64,000 nt of DNA, from assembly GCF_013408985.1 (NCBI RefSeq), contig NZ_JACBZT010000001.1, positions 2,356,001 to 2,420,000 on the forward strand. The letters are read 5' to 3'. The stretch is from Petropleomorpha daqingensis. GTDB taxonomy: Bacteria > Actinomycetota > Actinomycetes > Mycobacteriales > Geodermatophilaceae. Positions 1 through 8,474 of the stretch are shown here, one piece after another. Position numbers and translations under genes: made by a program. Under the pieces are notes generated by a model. That model was not told the DNA's origin and did no database searches. It saw only the letters and a list, made by a program, of their open reading frames with translations. The stretch's first letter is position 1; each line of letters begins with the position of its first letter.

Positions 1-59
1 ACGTGGATCTTGGCGGCGTACTTGGTGATCAGCGTGAGGGCCTTGTCCTTGCCGGTCAT
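1..59 (-). CDS. Partial gene of unknown function (5' end only)
   Basis: Only the first 19 codons are in the window; the gene runs off the left edge. They read MTGKDKALTLITKYAAKIH, a basic helical N-terminus that I do not recognise. The ATG overlaps the TGA of the hemerythrin gene in an ATGA junction, so the two are probably translationally coupled and co-transcribed. Function cannot be inferred from so little sequence. Confidence 0.6.
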   Translation of the reverse strand, partial: MTGKDKALTLITKYAAKIH

Positions 60-766
60 CGCTGCGCCCCGCCGAAGATGCGCGCGTCGCGGCGCTGCGC
101 CCGGCGGCCCATGAACATCGCGACCGCCACCAGCAGCGCGTTCGCCCCCGGCATCCGGCGCACGTCCTCGACCGGCAGACCGGAGGCCACCCAGCCGGCG
201 ACCGCAGGGATCTCGCGCGGGCTGTAGTCCTTCTTGAAGACCTCCTCGTCGAGCCGCAGCCAGTCCTCGTCGGTCAGGTGCCGCTGCACGAGGGTCATGC
301 CGTCGCTCTCCTCGTGGGCCAGGTGCGCCAGCAGCGCGTCCCGCAGGTCCACCGTCGTGCCCGCGAGCCGGGCGTGGGTGGCCTCGTTCCCGCTGCCGTC
401 GGCGAGCGCCCGCAGGTCGGCCGTCACCGAGGCCAGCAGCGGGTCGATGACCGCGTGCTCGGCCTCGAGCGCGTCGAGCACGGTCGCGTCCGCGCCGCGC
501 TCGGCGAGCAGCGGCCACAGGGCGCGGTCCTCGCCGGAGTGGTGCTTGTGGAGCACGGTGGAGAAGAACTCGAAACGCCGCGCGACGAGCTGCCAGCGCT
601 CCCGGTCCGCGGCCGGCACCACGCCCGCCACCTGCGCGAACAGCGTCAGGTCGCGGCGGAAGGCGCGGTGCATCAGGTACATGGCGGCCAGGTCGACCGG
701 GCCCTCGGGCGCGGCGTACTGGCCCTCGAGCAGGAGCTGGGGCGGGTGCGGAGCGGTCGTGGTCAC
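56..766 (-). CDS. Hemerythrin HHE-domain protein
   Basis: A 236-residue protein with the spaced histidine/acidic residues of a four-helix hemerythrin bundle: His in MYLMHRAF (about residue 33), HKHHSGED (about 75-80), EAEH (about 106) and HLAHEE (about 146-151). The family binds a non-haem di-iron centre and is linked to oxygen, nitric oxide or iron sensing; the exact role here is inference. The GTG at 766 was chosen because AAAGGAG lies just upstream; the upstream extension of the frame is low-complexity Arg/Pro. It is divergent from the TetR gene and its stop overlaps the start of the next gene on the same strand. Confidence 0.85.
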   Translation of the reverse strand: MTTTAPHPPQLLLEGQYAAPEGPVDLAAMYLMHRAFRRDLTLFAQVAGVVPAADRERWQLVARRFEFFSTVLHKHHSGEDRALWPLLAERGADATVLDALEAEHAVIDPLLASVTADLRALADGSGNEATHARLAGTTVDLRDALLAHLAHEESDGMTLVQRHLTDEDWLRLDEEVFKKDYSPREIPAVAGWVASGLPVEDVRRMPGANALLVAVAMFMGRRAQRRDARIFGGAQR

Positions 767-779
767 GGAGCTCTCCTTT

Positions 780-806
780 ATTGGTTGGAGTGATGATCTA
801 ACGAAT
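780..806. promoter_or_regulatory. Candidate TetR operator (imperfect inverted repeat)
   Basis: In the 62-bp gap between the divergent hemerythrin and TetR genes, ATTGGTTG (780-787) and TAACGAAT (799-806) form an imperfect inverted repeat matching at 6 of 8 positions around an 11-bp centre. This half-site spacing is usual for TetR operators, and the position would allow control of both genes. The assignment is an inference. Confidence 0.35.
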
Positions 807-828
807 AGCGGGAGAGTAGAGTGAATCC

Positions 829-1458
829 ATGAGCGACCGCAAGAGGGTCTACAACTCGCCGCTGCGAGCCGAGCAGGCGCAGCGCACGAGGGCCGCCGTC
901 CTCGATGCCGCCGCCCGCCGCTTCCTCGACCAGGGCTACGCGGCGACGACCATGAAGGACGTCGCCGCCGAGGCGGGGGTCTCGGTGCAGACCGTCTTCG
1001 GGCAGGGCAGCAAGGCGGCGCTGCTCCTGGCCTGCGTCGACCGCGCCGTCGTCGGTGACGACGAGGAGTCACCGCTGGCCCAGCGGGAGTCGTTCCTCCG
1101 GCTGGTCCATGCCCCCGACCGGGCGACCAAGCTCGCCGCCGTGCGGGAGCTCGTCCTGCGCTATGTCCCGGAGGCCGTGCCGATCCTGCAGGTCTTCGCC
1201 GGTGCGGCTGCCGGGGATCCCGAGATCGCCGAGGCGTGGGCCGAGTACGAGCGCCGCAGGTTCAGCGACCAGCGGATCATGATCGCTTCCTTCCAACCGG
1301 AACTGCGGGACGGGCTCGACGTCGAGCGAGCCACCGAGATCGCGTGGGGTGTCTTCACCCACGCGCTCGTGGCGAACCTGATGGGCGTCCGTGGCTGGAC
1401 CCTCGAGCAGTACGCCGACTTCCTGGTCGACGCGATCGAGCGGTTGCTGCTGAACTGA
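829..1458 (+). CDS. TetR/AcrR family transcriptional regulator
   Basis: A 209-residue protein with a typical TetR N-terminal DNA-binding domain: helix 1 around AAVLDAAARRFLDQGY (residues 23-38), then the helix-turn-helix MKDVAAEAGVSVQTVF (about 42-57). The C-terminal half is a divergent all-helical ligand-binding domain, so the inducer cannot be predicted. It is divergent from the hemerythrin gene across 62 bp and is probably autoregulatory, also controlling that gene. The conserved small gene at 1464 starts five bases after its stop and may be co-transcribed. Confidence 0.9.
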   Translation: MSDRKRVYNSPLRAEQAQRTRAAVLDAAARRFLDQGYAATTMKDVAAEAGVSVQTVFGQGSKAALLLACVDRAVVGDDEESPLAQRESFLRLVHAPDRATKLAAVRELVLRYVPEAVPILQVFAGAAAGDPEIAEAWAEYERRRFSDQRIMIASFQPELRDGLDVERATEIAWGVFTHALVANLMGVRGWTLEQYADFLVDAIERLLLN

Positions 1459-1463
1459 GCGCC

Positions 1464-1814
1464 ATGGCGAAGTACCTCGTCAACGACGCCGGTCTGGCGC
1501 ACGCCCGCGACCTCATCACGGCCCACCGGTACGTGCTGCGCAGCGAGTGGGGCCGCGCGCAGCCCACCGCCGAGGAGGAGAACACCTACCTCGAGAAGCA
1601 CTCCTGGGCCGAGTACGGCGCCTGGCACCTCGCCCTCACCGACGGGGCGAACGAGGAGACCAAGGCCCGCTACGCCTTCGTGTACGGCGACTTCCGCCGG
1701 GTGCACCGGATGGGCATCATCGCCTGCCACTACCGGGCGGCCGAGTGGGGGCACAAGGAGGTCGAGCTGGCCGCGCACGACCTCCTGCAGCTGCTGGACG
1801 CCACCCGGGCGTGA
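1464..1814 (+). CDS. Conserved [15 protein letters not shown] protein of unknown function
   Basis: A 116-residue soluble protein rich in aromatic and charged residues, with no signal peptide or membrane segment. It starts at MAKYLVNDAG and contains HSWAEYGAWHLALTDGANE (about residues 49-67) and FVYGDFRRVHRMG (about 75-87). From memory, close relatives are widespread and highly conserved in Actinobacteria but lack a functional name. The many fixed His, Trp, Asp and Glu residues would suit a small enzyme or ligand-binding protein, but that is speculation. The ATG is five bases after the TetR stop. Confidence 0.8.
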   Translation: MAKYLVNDAGLAHARDLITAHRYVLRSEWGRAQPTAEEENTYLEKHSWAEYGAWHLALTDGANEETKARYAFVYGDFRRVHRMGIIACHYRAAEWGHKEVELAAHDLLQLLDATRA

Positions 1815-1818
1815 GCAC

Positions 1819-2583
1819 TCAGCCGCTCATCGCCTCCCGGGCGATCGGCGGCGGGGCGTGCAGGTCCCAGGCCCGCAGCAGGACGGCGTTCGGCACTCCC
1901 ATCGCGCGGCCCTGCATCGCGGTGATCGCCGGGATCATGACCGAGGGCAGCGGGTGCCCGGGGATCCCGGCCAGGTAGCCGCCGTGCGCCTCGAGCGAGG
2001 CGACGCCGCGGGCCAGCGGCTCGCCGGTGACCTCGACGCCGTGCGTCGGCCGCGGGTCGCCGGCGATGAGCAGCCAGCGCGTCGACCACGGCTCGAGCCC
2101 CTCGTCGAGCAGCTCCCGGAACACCCAGCGGTTGCCGGCGTCGCGGACGGCGTCCAGCCCGGCGAGCCCGGCAGCGCGGTGATCGGCCTGGTTGAGCCCG
2201 ATCCGCGTCTCGACCTCCCACGACCCGATGAGCACCGCGTCCGGACGCCAGCGACGGATGGCGCGGGCGATGTCGCGGCGCAGCGGCAGGCCGTGCTCGA
2301 GGACGCCGTCCGGGTGGTCGAGGAACGTCACGTCGCTCACCCCGACGACGAGCGAGGCGGCCAGCTGCTCCTGCGTGCGCAGCTCGGCGGTGCGCTCGGG
2401 CGGGACGGCGTCCATGCCGGCCTCGCCGTGGGTGAGCAGCAGGTAGGCGACCTCGACGCCGCGGGCGGTCCACGTGGCGACCGCCGACGACGTGCCGTAC
2501 TCCACGTCGTCCGGGTGGGCGACGACGCACAGCACCCGGCGGAAGGCGTCCTCGGGCAGCGGTGGGAGCAGCGGGGCGCTCAT
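1819..2583 (-). CDS. PIG-L (LmbE) family deacetylase
   Basis: A 254-residue protein with the PIG-L zinc-site signature AHPDDVEYG near residues 21-29 and a second motif, NQADHRAAG, in the middle. The family removes acetyl or related acyl groups from N-acetylglucosamine-type substrates; in actinobacteria it includes MshB and mycothiol S-conjugate amidase. The substrate here is not determined, and the gene is not beside other mycothiol genes. ATG at 2583 begins MSAPLLPPLPED. It is divergent from cobN across 93 bp. Confidence 0.85.
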   Translation of the reverse strand: MSAPLLPPLPEDAFRRVLCVVAHPDDVEYGTSSAVATWTARGVEVAYLLLTHGEAGMDAVPPERTAELRTQEQLAASLVVGVSDVTFLDHPDGVLEHGLPLRRDIARAIRRWRPDAVLIGSWEVETRIGLNQADHRAAGLAGLDAVRDAGNRWVFRELLDEGLEPWSTRWLLIAGDPRPTHGVEVTGEPLARGVASLEAHGGYLAGIPGHPLPSVMIPAITAMQGRAMGVPNAVLLRAWDLHAPPPIAREAMSG

Positions 2584-2676
2584 GCCCGGGCAGGCTAGGA
2601 CGTCGCGAGGGCTCGTGGCCGCTGCGCGCGCCCCCCGCCTGCACCCGCGGCGATCTGCCTGGGAGAGGCTGTCCCG

Positions 2677-5600
2677 GTGACCGACGCACCCGTGTTCACG
2701 CTGCTCTCCACCAGCGACACCGACCTGCTGTCGGCTCGGGCCAGCGCCGTCCCGTGGCGGCTGGGCAACCCCGCGCGCCTGGACGACGCCGGCGTCGCGG
2801 CGCTGGTCGAGGGCTCGGCGCTGGTCGTGGTGCGGCTGCTCGGGATGCGCCGGCAGTTCGAGGAGCTGCTGGCCCCGCTGCTGGCCGGCCCGGCGCCGGT
2901 CGTCGTCCTCGGTGGGGAGCAGCTGCCCGACGCCGAGCTGATGGAGCTGTCCACCGTGCCGATCGGCGTCGCCACCGACGCGCACAGCTACCTCGCGCAG
3001 GGCGGTCCGGACAACCTCGTGCAGCTGCACCGGTTCCTCTCCGACACCGTGCTGCTCACCGGCGAGGGGTTCGAGCCGCCGGCGGTCGCACCCGACTGGG
3101 GGGTGCTGTCGCGCGAGTCCTCGGGCAGCGGCCCGCGGGTCGCCGTCCTCTACTACCGGGCCCACCACCTGGCCGGGAACACCGCCTTCGTCGAGGACCT
3201 GTGCTCGGCGATCGAGGACGCCGGGGGCTCGGCGCTGCCGGTGTTCGTGAACTCGCTGCGCAGCGTGCCCGACGACCTGCTGGAGACGCTGCGCGGCGCC
3301 GACGCGCTGGTGGTCACCGTGCTCGCCGCCGGCGGTTCGCGTCCGGCGACGGCGCAGGCGGGTGGGGACGACGGCGCGTGGGACGTCGGCGCGCTGGCCG
3401 CGCTCGACGTCCCGGTGATCCAGGGGCTCTGCCTGACCCGCTCGCGCGAGGAGTGGCTCGGCGACGACGACGGCCTCTCGCCGCTCGACGTCGGCAACCA
3501 GGTCGCGATCCCGGAGTTCGACGGCCGGCTGATCAGCGTGCCGTTCTCCTTCAAGGAGACCGACGCCGACGGTCTGACCTCCTACGTCGCCGATCCGGAG
3601 CGGGCGGCGCGCGTGGCCGGGACGGCGGTCGCGCACGCGCGGCTGCGGTCCACCCCGCCGTCCGAGCGGCGGATCGTGCTGATGCTGTCGGCCTACCCGA
3701 CCAAGCACGCGCGGATCGGCAACGCGGTCGGGCTGGACACCCCGGCGTCGGTCGTCCGGCTGCTCGCGGCGATGCACGGGGAGGGGTACGACATCGGCCC
3801 GTTCGACGGGCCTGCTGCACTTCCCGGGGTGGCCGAGCTGGACGGCGACGCGCTGGTGCACGCGCTGATCGCCGCGGGCGGGCAGGACGAGAACTGGCTC
3901 ACCGAGGAGCAGCTGTCGGGGAACCCGGTGCGGATCCCGGCCGCCGCGTACCGCGCCTTCTTCGACACGCTGCCGAGGGACCTGCGCGACGCGATGACGC
4001 AGCACTGGGGCGAGCCGCCGGGCTCCCTGTTCGTGGAGGGGGGCGACATCGTCTTCGCGGCGCTCCGGGCCGGCAACACCGTCGTCATGGTGCAGCCGCC
4101 GCGCGGCTTCGGCGAGAACCCGATCGCGATCTACCACGACCCCGACCTGCCGCCGTCGCACCACTACCTGGCCGCCTACTGGTGGCTGCGGTCGGAGTTC
4201 GGCGCGCACGCGATCGTGCACGTGGGCAAGCACGGCAACCTCGAGTGGCTGCCCGGCAAGACGGTCGGGATGTCGGCGTCGTGCGGGCCGGACGCCGCGC
4301 TCGGCGACGTCCCGCTGGTCTACCCGTTCCTGGTCAACGACCCGGGGGAGGGCTCGCAGGCCAAGCGCCGGGCGCACGCGACGCTGGTCGACCACATGGT
4401 CCCGCCGATGGCGCGGGCCGACTCCTACGGCGACATCGCCCGGCTCGAGCAGTTGCTCGACGAGCACGCCAACGTCGCGGCGATGGACCCGGCGAAGCTG
4501 CCGGCGGTGCGCGCCCAGATCTGGACGCTGATCCAGGCGGCGAAGCTCGACCACGACCTGGGGCTCAACGAGCGGCCGGAGGACGACCACTTCGACGAGA
4601 TGATCCTGCACGTCGACGGGTGGCTGTGCGAGATCAAGGACTCGCAGATCCGCGACGGGCTGCACGTGCTCGGAGTCCCGCCGACCGGCTCCGACCGGGT
4701 GGACCTCGTGCTGGCGATGCTGCGGGCGCGGCAGATCTGGGGCGGCGCGGTCGCGCTGCCCGGGCTGCGCGAGGCGCTCGGCCTGGCCGAGGGCGCTGGT
4801 CGCGCCGAGACCGACGCGGTCGAGGCGACGGCGTCCGCGCTGGTCAGCGGCATGGAGGTGGCGGGCTGGGCGGCGTCTGCCGTGACCGGTGTCGTCGTCG
4901 ACGTTCTGGGCGGTCCGTCCGAGGCCGTCGAGTCGGTGCTGCGGTTCGCCGTCGATGAGGTGGTGCCGCGGCTGGAGCGGACCACCGACGAGCTGTCCGC
5001 CGTCCTGCACGCCCTGTCCGGTGGGTACATCCCGGCGGGGCCGTCGGGCTCACCGCTGCGCGGGCTGGTCAACGTGCTGCCGACCGGGCGGAACTTCTAC
5101 TCGGTCGACCCGCGCGCGGTGCCCTCGCGCCTGGCCTGGGAGACCGGGCAGGCGATGGCCGAGTCGCTGGTCGAGCGGTACCTCGCCGACACCGGCTCGT
5201 ACCCCGCCTCCGTCGGTCTGTCGGTGTGGGGGACGTCGGCGATGCGCACGTCGGGGGACGACGTCGCGGAGGTGCTGGCGCTGCTCGGCGTCCGCCCGGT
5301 GTGGGACGACGCCTCGCGGCGGGTGACCGGGCTGGAGCCGGTGCCGGTGGCCGAGCTCGGCCGGCCGCGGATCGACGTCACCGTGCGGATCAGCGGCTTC
5401 TTCCGCGACGCGTTCCCGCACGTGGTGACCATGCTGGACGACGCGGTGACCCTGGTGGCCGGGCTGGACGAGCCGGGCGATCAGAACTTCGTGCGCGCCC
5501 ACGTGGACGCCGACCTGGCCACGCACGGCGACCGCCGGCGGGCGACCACCCGGGTGTTCGGCTCGAAGCCCGGCGCGTACGGGGCGGGCATCCTGCCGCT

Positions 5601-6291
5601 CATCGACTCCCGGAACTGGCGCGGCGACGCCGACCTCGCCGAGGTCTACGCCGTGTGGGGCGGCTACGCCTACGGCCGCGACCTGGACGGCGTGGCCGCC
5701 CGGCCGGACATGGAGTCCGCCTACCGGCGGATCGCGGTGGCGGCGAAGAACGTCGACACCCGCGAGCACGACATCGCCGACTCCGACGACTACTTCCAGT
5801 ACCACGGCGGGATGGTGGCGACCGTCCGGGCGCTCACCGGACAGGCGCCGGCGGCTTACATCGGTGACTCGACCCGGCCGGAGTCGGTGCGCACCCGGTC
5901 GCTGTCGGAGGAGACCTCGCGGGTGTTCCGGGCGCGGGTGGTGAACCCGAAGTGGCTGGCCGCGATGCGCCGGCACGGTTACAAGGGAGCCTTCGAGCTC
6001 GCCGCGACCGTGGACTACCTGTTCGGCTACGACGCCACGACCGGCGTGGTCGACGACTGGATGTACGAGAAGCTCGCGCAGACCTACGTCCTCGACCCGG
6101 AGAACCGGTCGTTCCTCGAGCAGTCCAACCCCTGGGCGCTGCACGGCATCGCCGAGCGGTTGCTCGAGGCGGTGGACCGTCGCATGTGGGCCGACCCCGA
6201 CCCGGCGCTGCTGGCCGAGCTGCAGCAGGCGTACCTGGACACCGAGGGCGACCTCGAGGGCGGCGAGACGCCGGCGGGGGCCCGCGCGTGA
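2677..6291 (+). CDS. cobN: Cobaltochelatase subunit CobN
   Basis: A 1204-residue protein, close to the usual CobN length. CobN is the large subunit of the ATP-dependent cobaltochelatase that inserts cobalt into hydrogenobyrinic acid a,c-diamide in the aerobic cobalamin pathway. The family hallmark HVGKHGNLEWLPGK lies at about residues 514-527, followed by the conserved YPFLVNDPGEG stretch and the C-terminal DYLFGYDATTGVVDDWMYE region. GTG at 2677 follows GGGAGAGG. The partner subunits are not in the window, but cobU and cobS lie just downstream on the opposite strand. Confidence 0.95.
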   Translation: MTDAPVFTLLSTSDTDLLSARASAVPWRLGNPARLDDAGVAALVEGSALVVVRLLGMRRQFEELLAPLLAGPAPVVVLGGEQLPDAELMELSTVPIGVATDAHSYLAQGGPDNLVQLHRFLSDTVLLTGEGFEPPAVAPDWGVLSRESSGSGPRVAVLYYRAHHLAGNTAFVEDLCSAIEDAGGSALPVFVNSLRSVPDDLLETLRGADALVVTVLAAGGSRPATAQAGGDDGAWDVGALAALDVPVIQGLCLTRSREEWLGDDDGLSPLDVGNQVAIPEFDGRLISVPFSFKETDADGLTSYVADPERAARVAGTAVAHARLRSTPPSERRIVLMLSAYPTKHARIGNAVGLDTPASVVRLLAAMHGEGYDIGPFDGPAALPGVAELDGDALVHALIAAGGQDENWLTEEQLSGNPVRIPAAAYRAFFDTLPRDLRDAMTQHWGEPPGSLFVEGGDIVFAALRAGNTVVMVQPPRGFGENPIAIYHDPDLPPSHHYLAAYWWLRSEFGAHAIVHVGKHGNLEWLPGKTVGMSASCGPDAALGDVPLVYPFLVNDPGEGSQAKRRAHATLVDHMVPPMARADSYGDIARLEQLLDEHANVAAMDPAKLPAVRAQIWTLIQAAKLDHDLGLNERPEDDHFDEMILHVDGWLCEIKDSQIRDGLHVLGVPPTGSDRVDLVLAMLRARQIWGGAVALPGLREALGLAEGAGRAETDAVEATASALVSGMEVAGWAASAVTGVVVDVLGGPSEAVESVLRFAVDEVVPRLERTTDELSAVLHALSGGYIPAGPSGSPLRGLVNVLPTGRNFYSVDPRAVPSRLAWETGQAMAESLVERYLADTGSYPASVGLSVWGTSAMRTSGDDVAEVLALLGVRPVWDDASRRVTGLEPVPVAELGRPRIDVTVRISGFFRDAFPHVVTMLDDAVTLVAGLDEPGDQNFVRAHVDADLATHGDRRRATTRVFGSKPGAYGAGILPLIDSRNWRGDADLAEVYAVWGGYAYGRDLDGVAARPDMESAYRRIAVAAKNVDTREHDIADSDDYFQYHGGMVATVRALTGQAPAAYIGDSTRPESVRTRSLSEETSRVFRARVVNPKWLAAMRRHGYKGAFELAATVDYLFGYDATTGVVDDWMYEKLAQTYVLDPENRSFLEQSNPWALHGIAERLLEAVDRRMWADPDPALLAELQQAYLDTEGDLEGGETPAGARA

Positions 6292-6314
6292 GGCGTGGCC
6301 AGCGTCATAGCGTT

Positions 6315-6343
6315 CTGTCACCCGTTCGGTGCACCCTGTAATG
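6315..6343 (+). promoter_or_regulatory. Candidate sigma-70-type promoter
   Basis: CTGTCA (6315-6320) and TGTAAT (6338-6343) are separated by 17 bp, a good fit to -35 and -10 elements. Transcription would start near 6350, just ahead of the ATG at 6359, giving the small Cys protein its own promoter after cobN. This is based on consensus matching only. Confidence 0.4.
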
Positions 6344-6358
6344 GTGAAGAGCAAGTAC

Positions 6359-6580
6359 ATGACCGGCGCCAAGCGCATCGTGGCCGTCGGTTCCTCGTCC
6401 GCCGTGGGCGTGCGAGACGACGACCGGCCGGCGGGCGTGGCGCACGCCGTCGTCCGGCTGTTCCGGGACGGCGACACCGCCCTCTGCGGCACCGACGTGA
6501 AGGTGCTGCCCCACCGCGACTGGACCGAGCCGACCGTCGGGGTGCTGCGCTGCCGCGAGTGCGAGGAGCTGGCCGCCTAG
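6359..6580 (+). CDS. Small hypothetical protein with C...CxxC
   Basis: A 73-residue protein starting MTGAKRIVAVGSSS. It ends with a cysteine arrangement (ALCGTD, then RCREC) that could bind a metal. I do not recognise the family. The start at 6359 is preferred to the ATG at 6341 because the upstream one would fall inside the candidate -10 element and lacks a ribosome site, while GAAGAG precedes 6359. The TAG stop shares CTAG with the cobS stop on the other strand. Its placement between cobN and cobS suggests, but does not show, a link with cobalamin or cobalt. Confidence 0.6.
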   Translation: MTGAKRIVAVGSSSAVGVRDDDRPAGVAHAVVRLFRDGDTALCGTDVKVLPHRDWTEPTVGVLRCRECEELAA

Positions 6581-7335
6581 GTCAGCACGGCGGCGGCCAC
6601 CAGCAGCGTGGCCGTCGCCGCCACCTCGCCCATCGCGCCCATCACGTCGCCGGTGACCCCGCCGAGCCGGGCCGTGGCGCGGGCCCGCAGCAGCTCGGCG
6701 GCGCCGATCCCGACCACGCAGGCCGCGAGCAGTCCGGCCGCGTCGGCCGGGCCGCTGAGCAACCACTGAACACCGCCGACCGCGCCCGCCGCGACCACGG
6801 CGCACCCGGTCAGCCAGGCGGGGGAGACCGTGCCCTGGACCGCCCGGCCCAACGACGACGTCTCGGCCATGACCGTGCCGGGCAGGCCGGTGCGGGCCAT
6901 CGCGAGCCGGGCGGTGAGCACCGCCGCCGCCGGCGCGACCCACTGACCGGGGAGCAGGCCGGCCAGGGCCGCCACCTGCAGCAGCAGGGTGAGGACCAGG
7001 GTGACGACGCCGAACGGGCCGATGTCGCTCTGGTGCATCACCTCCAGCGCGCGGTCCCGCCCGCGCAGCGGCCCGAGCCCGTCGGCGGTGTCGGCCAGCC
7101 CGTCCAGGTGCAGCCCGCGGGTGAGCGCGGCCAGGACGGCGACCGTCAGCACCGCACCCGCGAACGGCGAGATCAGCCGCGTGCCGAGGACGCCGACCGC
7201 CGTCGCGACCGCCCCGAGCACCAGGCCGACCAGCGGCGCCCACGGCAGGACCCCGCGCGTGCTCCGGGCGGCACCGGCGGGCACCCGCAGGACCGTGAGC
7301 AGCGCGGCGGACTCCAGCGGGCCGCCCCACCTCAT
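6577..7335 (-). CDS. cobS: Adenosylcobinamide-GDP ribazoletransferase (cobalamin synthase)
   Basis: A 252-residue, highly hydrophobic protein with several membrane helices. It carries the CobS signature LHLDGLADTADGLGP (about residues 76-90), with the Asp-rich Mg-binding motif. The enzyme joins adenosylcobinamide-GDP to alpha-ribazole in the nucleotide-loop assembly stage of cobalamin synthesis, at the membrane. ATG at 7335 overlaps the cobU stop by four bases, implying coupling. Its TAG stop overlaps the stop of the convergent small gene. Confidence 0.93.
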   Translation of the reverse strand: MRWGGPLESAALLTVLRVPAGAARSTRGVLPWAPLVGLVLGAVATAVGVLGTRLISPFAGAVLTVAVLAALTRGLHLDGLADTADGLGPLRGRDRALEVMHQSDIGPFGVVTLVLTLLLQVAALAGLLPGQWVAPAAAVLTARLAMARTGLPGTVMAETSSLGRAVQGTVSPAWLTGCAVVAAGAVGGVQWLLSGPADAAGLLAACVVGIGAAELLRARATARLGGVTGDVMGAMGEVAATATLLVAAAVLT

Positions 7336-7853
7336 CGCAGGCGCTGCGGCAGGCCGGCGACGACGAACCAGACCTCGTCGGCGGTGCCGGCCAGCCGCTG
7401 GTTGACCGCGCCGAGGGTGTCGCGGAACAGCCGCCCGGCGCGGGTCTCCGGCACGACGCCGAGCCCGACCTCGTCGCTGACCGCCACCACGTGCGCGGGT
7501 GTCATCGCCCACGCGTTGACCAGCGCGTCGCAGCGGTCGGCCAGCCGGTCGAGCGCGCCGGGCTCGTCGGCCCAGACCCCGGTCTCGTCCATGAGCGCGG
7601 CCACCCACGTGGTCACGCTGTCCACCAGCACCGCACCGCCGCGCAGCAGCTCGGAGGGCGCCGTCGTCTCGACCGTGGTCCACGCGGCCGGCCGGCGGGC
7701 GCGGTGCGCGGCGATCCGGGCGGTCCACTCGGCGTCGTCCTCGGACCGCACCGACGTCGCCAGGTAGGTGACGTCGTCCCTGCCCTCGAGCAGGAACTCG
7801 GCGTGCGCCGACTTGCCCGACCGGCTGCCGCCCAGCACGAGCACCCGGCTCAC
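7332..7853 (-). CDS. cobU: Adenosylcobinamide kinase / cobinamide-phosphate guanylyltransferase
   Basis: A 173-residue protein with the CobU P-loop GGSRSGKSAHAE at residues 7-18, followed by TYLATSVRSEDDAEW and the family stretch DSVTTWVAAL. The bifunctional enzyme phosphorylates adenosylcobinamide and transfers GMP to it, supplying the substrate of CobS encoded immediately downstream. GTG at 7853 overlaps the stop of the upstream phosphatase gene, and its own stop overlaps cobS, so the three genes form a tight operon. Confidence 0.93.
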   Translation of the reverse strand: MSRVLVLGGSRSGKSAHAEFLLEGRDDVTYLATSVRSEDDAEWTARIAAHRARRPAAWTTVETTAPSELLRGGAVLVDSVTTWVAALMDETGVWADEPGALDRLADRCDALVNAWAMTPAHVVAVSDEVGLGVVPETRAGRLFRDTLGAVNQRLAGTADEVWFVVAGLPQRLR

Positions 7854-8410
7854 AGCACGACCTCGGTCACGCTGCCGTTGTGCGGGGTCACCGCCGGCAT
7901 CCCCTCCGGGCCGAGCCCGGCCACGACCGCCTGCACGGCCCGGATCGTGTCGCCGTGGGTGACCAGGGCGACGACGTCGGCGGGCGGATCGGCGAGCAGC
8001 TCCTTGAGGAACGCCGCCACCCGTGCGTGCAGCTCGGCGAGGCTCTCCCCGCCCTCGGCCGACCAGTGCGGATCGGTCCAGTCGACGACGTCCCAGAGCT
8101 CGCGGGAGGGCCGGCCCTCGAGCACGCCGTACCCCTGCTCGCGCAGCGCGGGCGTGGTGATCAGCGGCAGTCCGGTCGCCCGGGCACAGTGCTCGGCGGT
8201 CTGCACGGCGCGCTCCAGGTCGCTGGAGATCAGCGCCCCGGGCTGCCGGGCGGCCAGCTGCTCGGCAGCCGCGGCGGCCTGCTCGTGGCCGAGCGCGGTG
8301 AGCGGGACGTGCGCCTTCTGCCCCTGCATGCGGCCCTGGGCGTTCCACTCGCTCTGCCCGTGGCGGACGAGCAGCAGGGTGAGGGGACGCGCCTCCTGAT
8401 CACGGGCCAT
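7850..8410 (-). CDS. Histidine phosphatase family protein, CobC-like by context
   Basis: A 186-residue protein with the phosphohistidine motif LLLVRHGQSEWN near residues 12-23 and the second catalytic histidine in VVALVTHGDTIRA near the C-terminus. Family members include phosphoglycerate mutases and CobC, which dephosphorylates alpha-ribazole 5'-phosphate or cobalamin 5'-phosphate. It is the first gene of a four-base-overlap operon with cobU and cobS, which supports a CobC-type role; sequence alone does not separate this from broad-specificity phosphatases. ATG at 8410 starts MARDQEARPLTLLLVRHG. Confidence 0.85.
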   Translation of the reverse strand: MARDQEARPLTLLLVRHGQSEWNAQGRMQGQKAHVPLTALGHEQAAAAAEQLAARQPGALISSDLERAVQTAEHCARATGLPLITTPALREQGYGVLEGRPSRELWDVVDWTDPHWSAEGGESLAELHARVAAFLKELLADPPADVVALVTHGDTIRAVQAVVAGLGPEGMPAVTPHNGSVTEVVL

Positions 8411-8474
8411 GGTGCCCGGAGCGTAGGCGAGGGGGCGGTCGGGCCGTGCGGCCGCGCCTCGTACCGTCGTCCCC

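Noticed and set aside
2584-2676. Cobalamin riboswitch upstream of cobN
   Set aside because: The 93-bp gap is too short for the full element and lacks a recognisable B12 box.
1819-5010. Very long open frame on the minus strand across cobN
   Set aside because: Only its downstream end (the PIG-L gene) is real; the rest is an antisense shadow of cobN, rich in Arg/His/Gln, with no domain.
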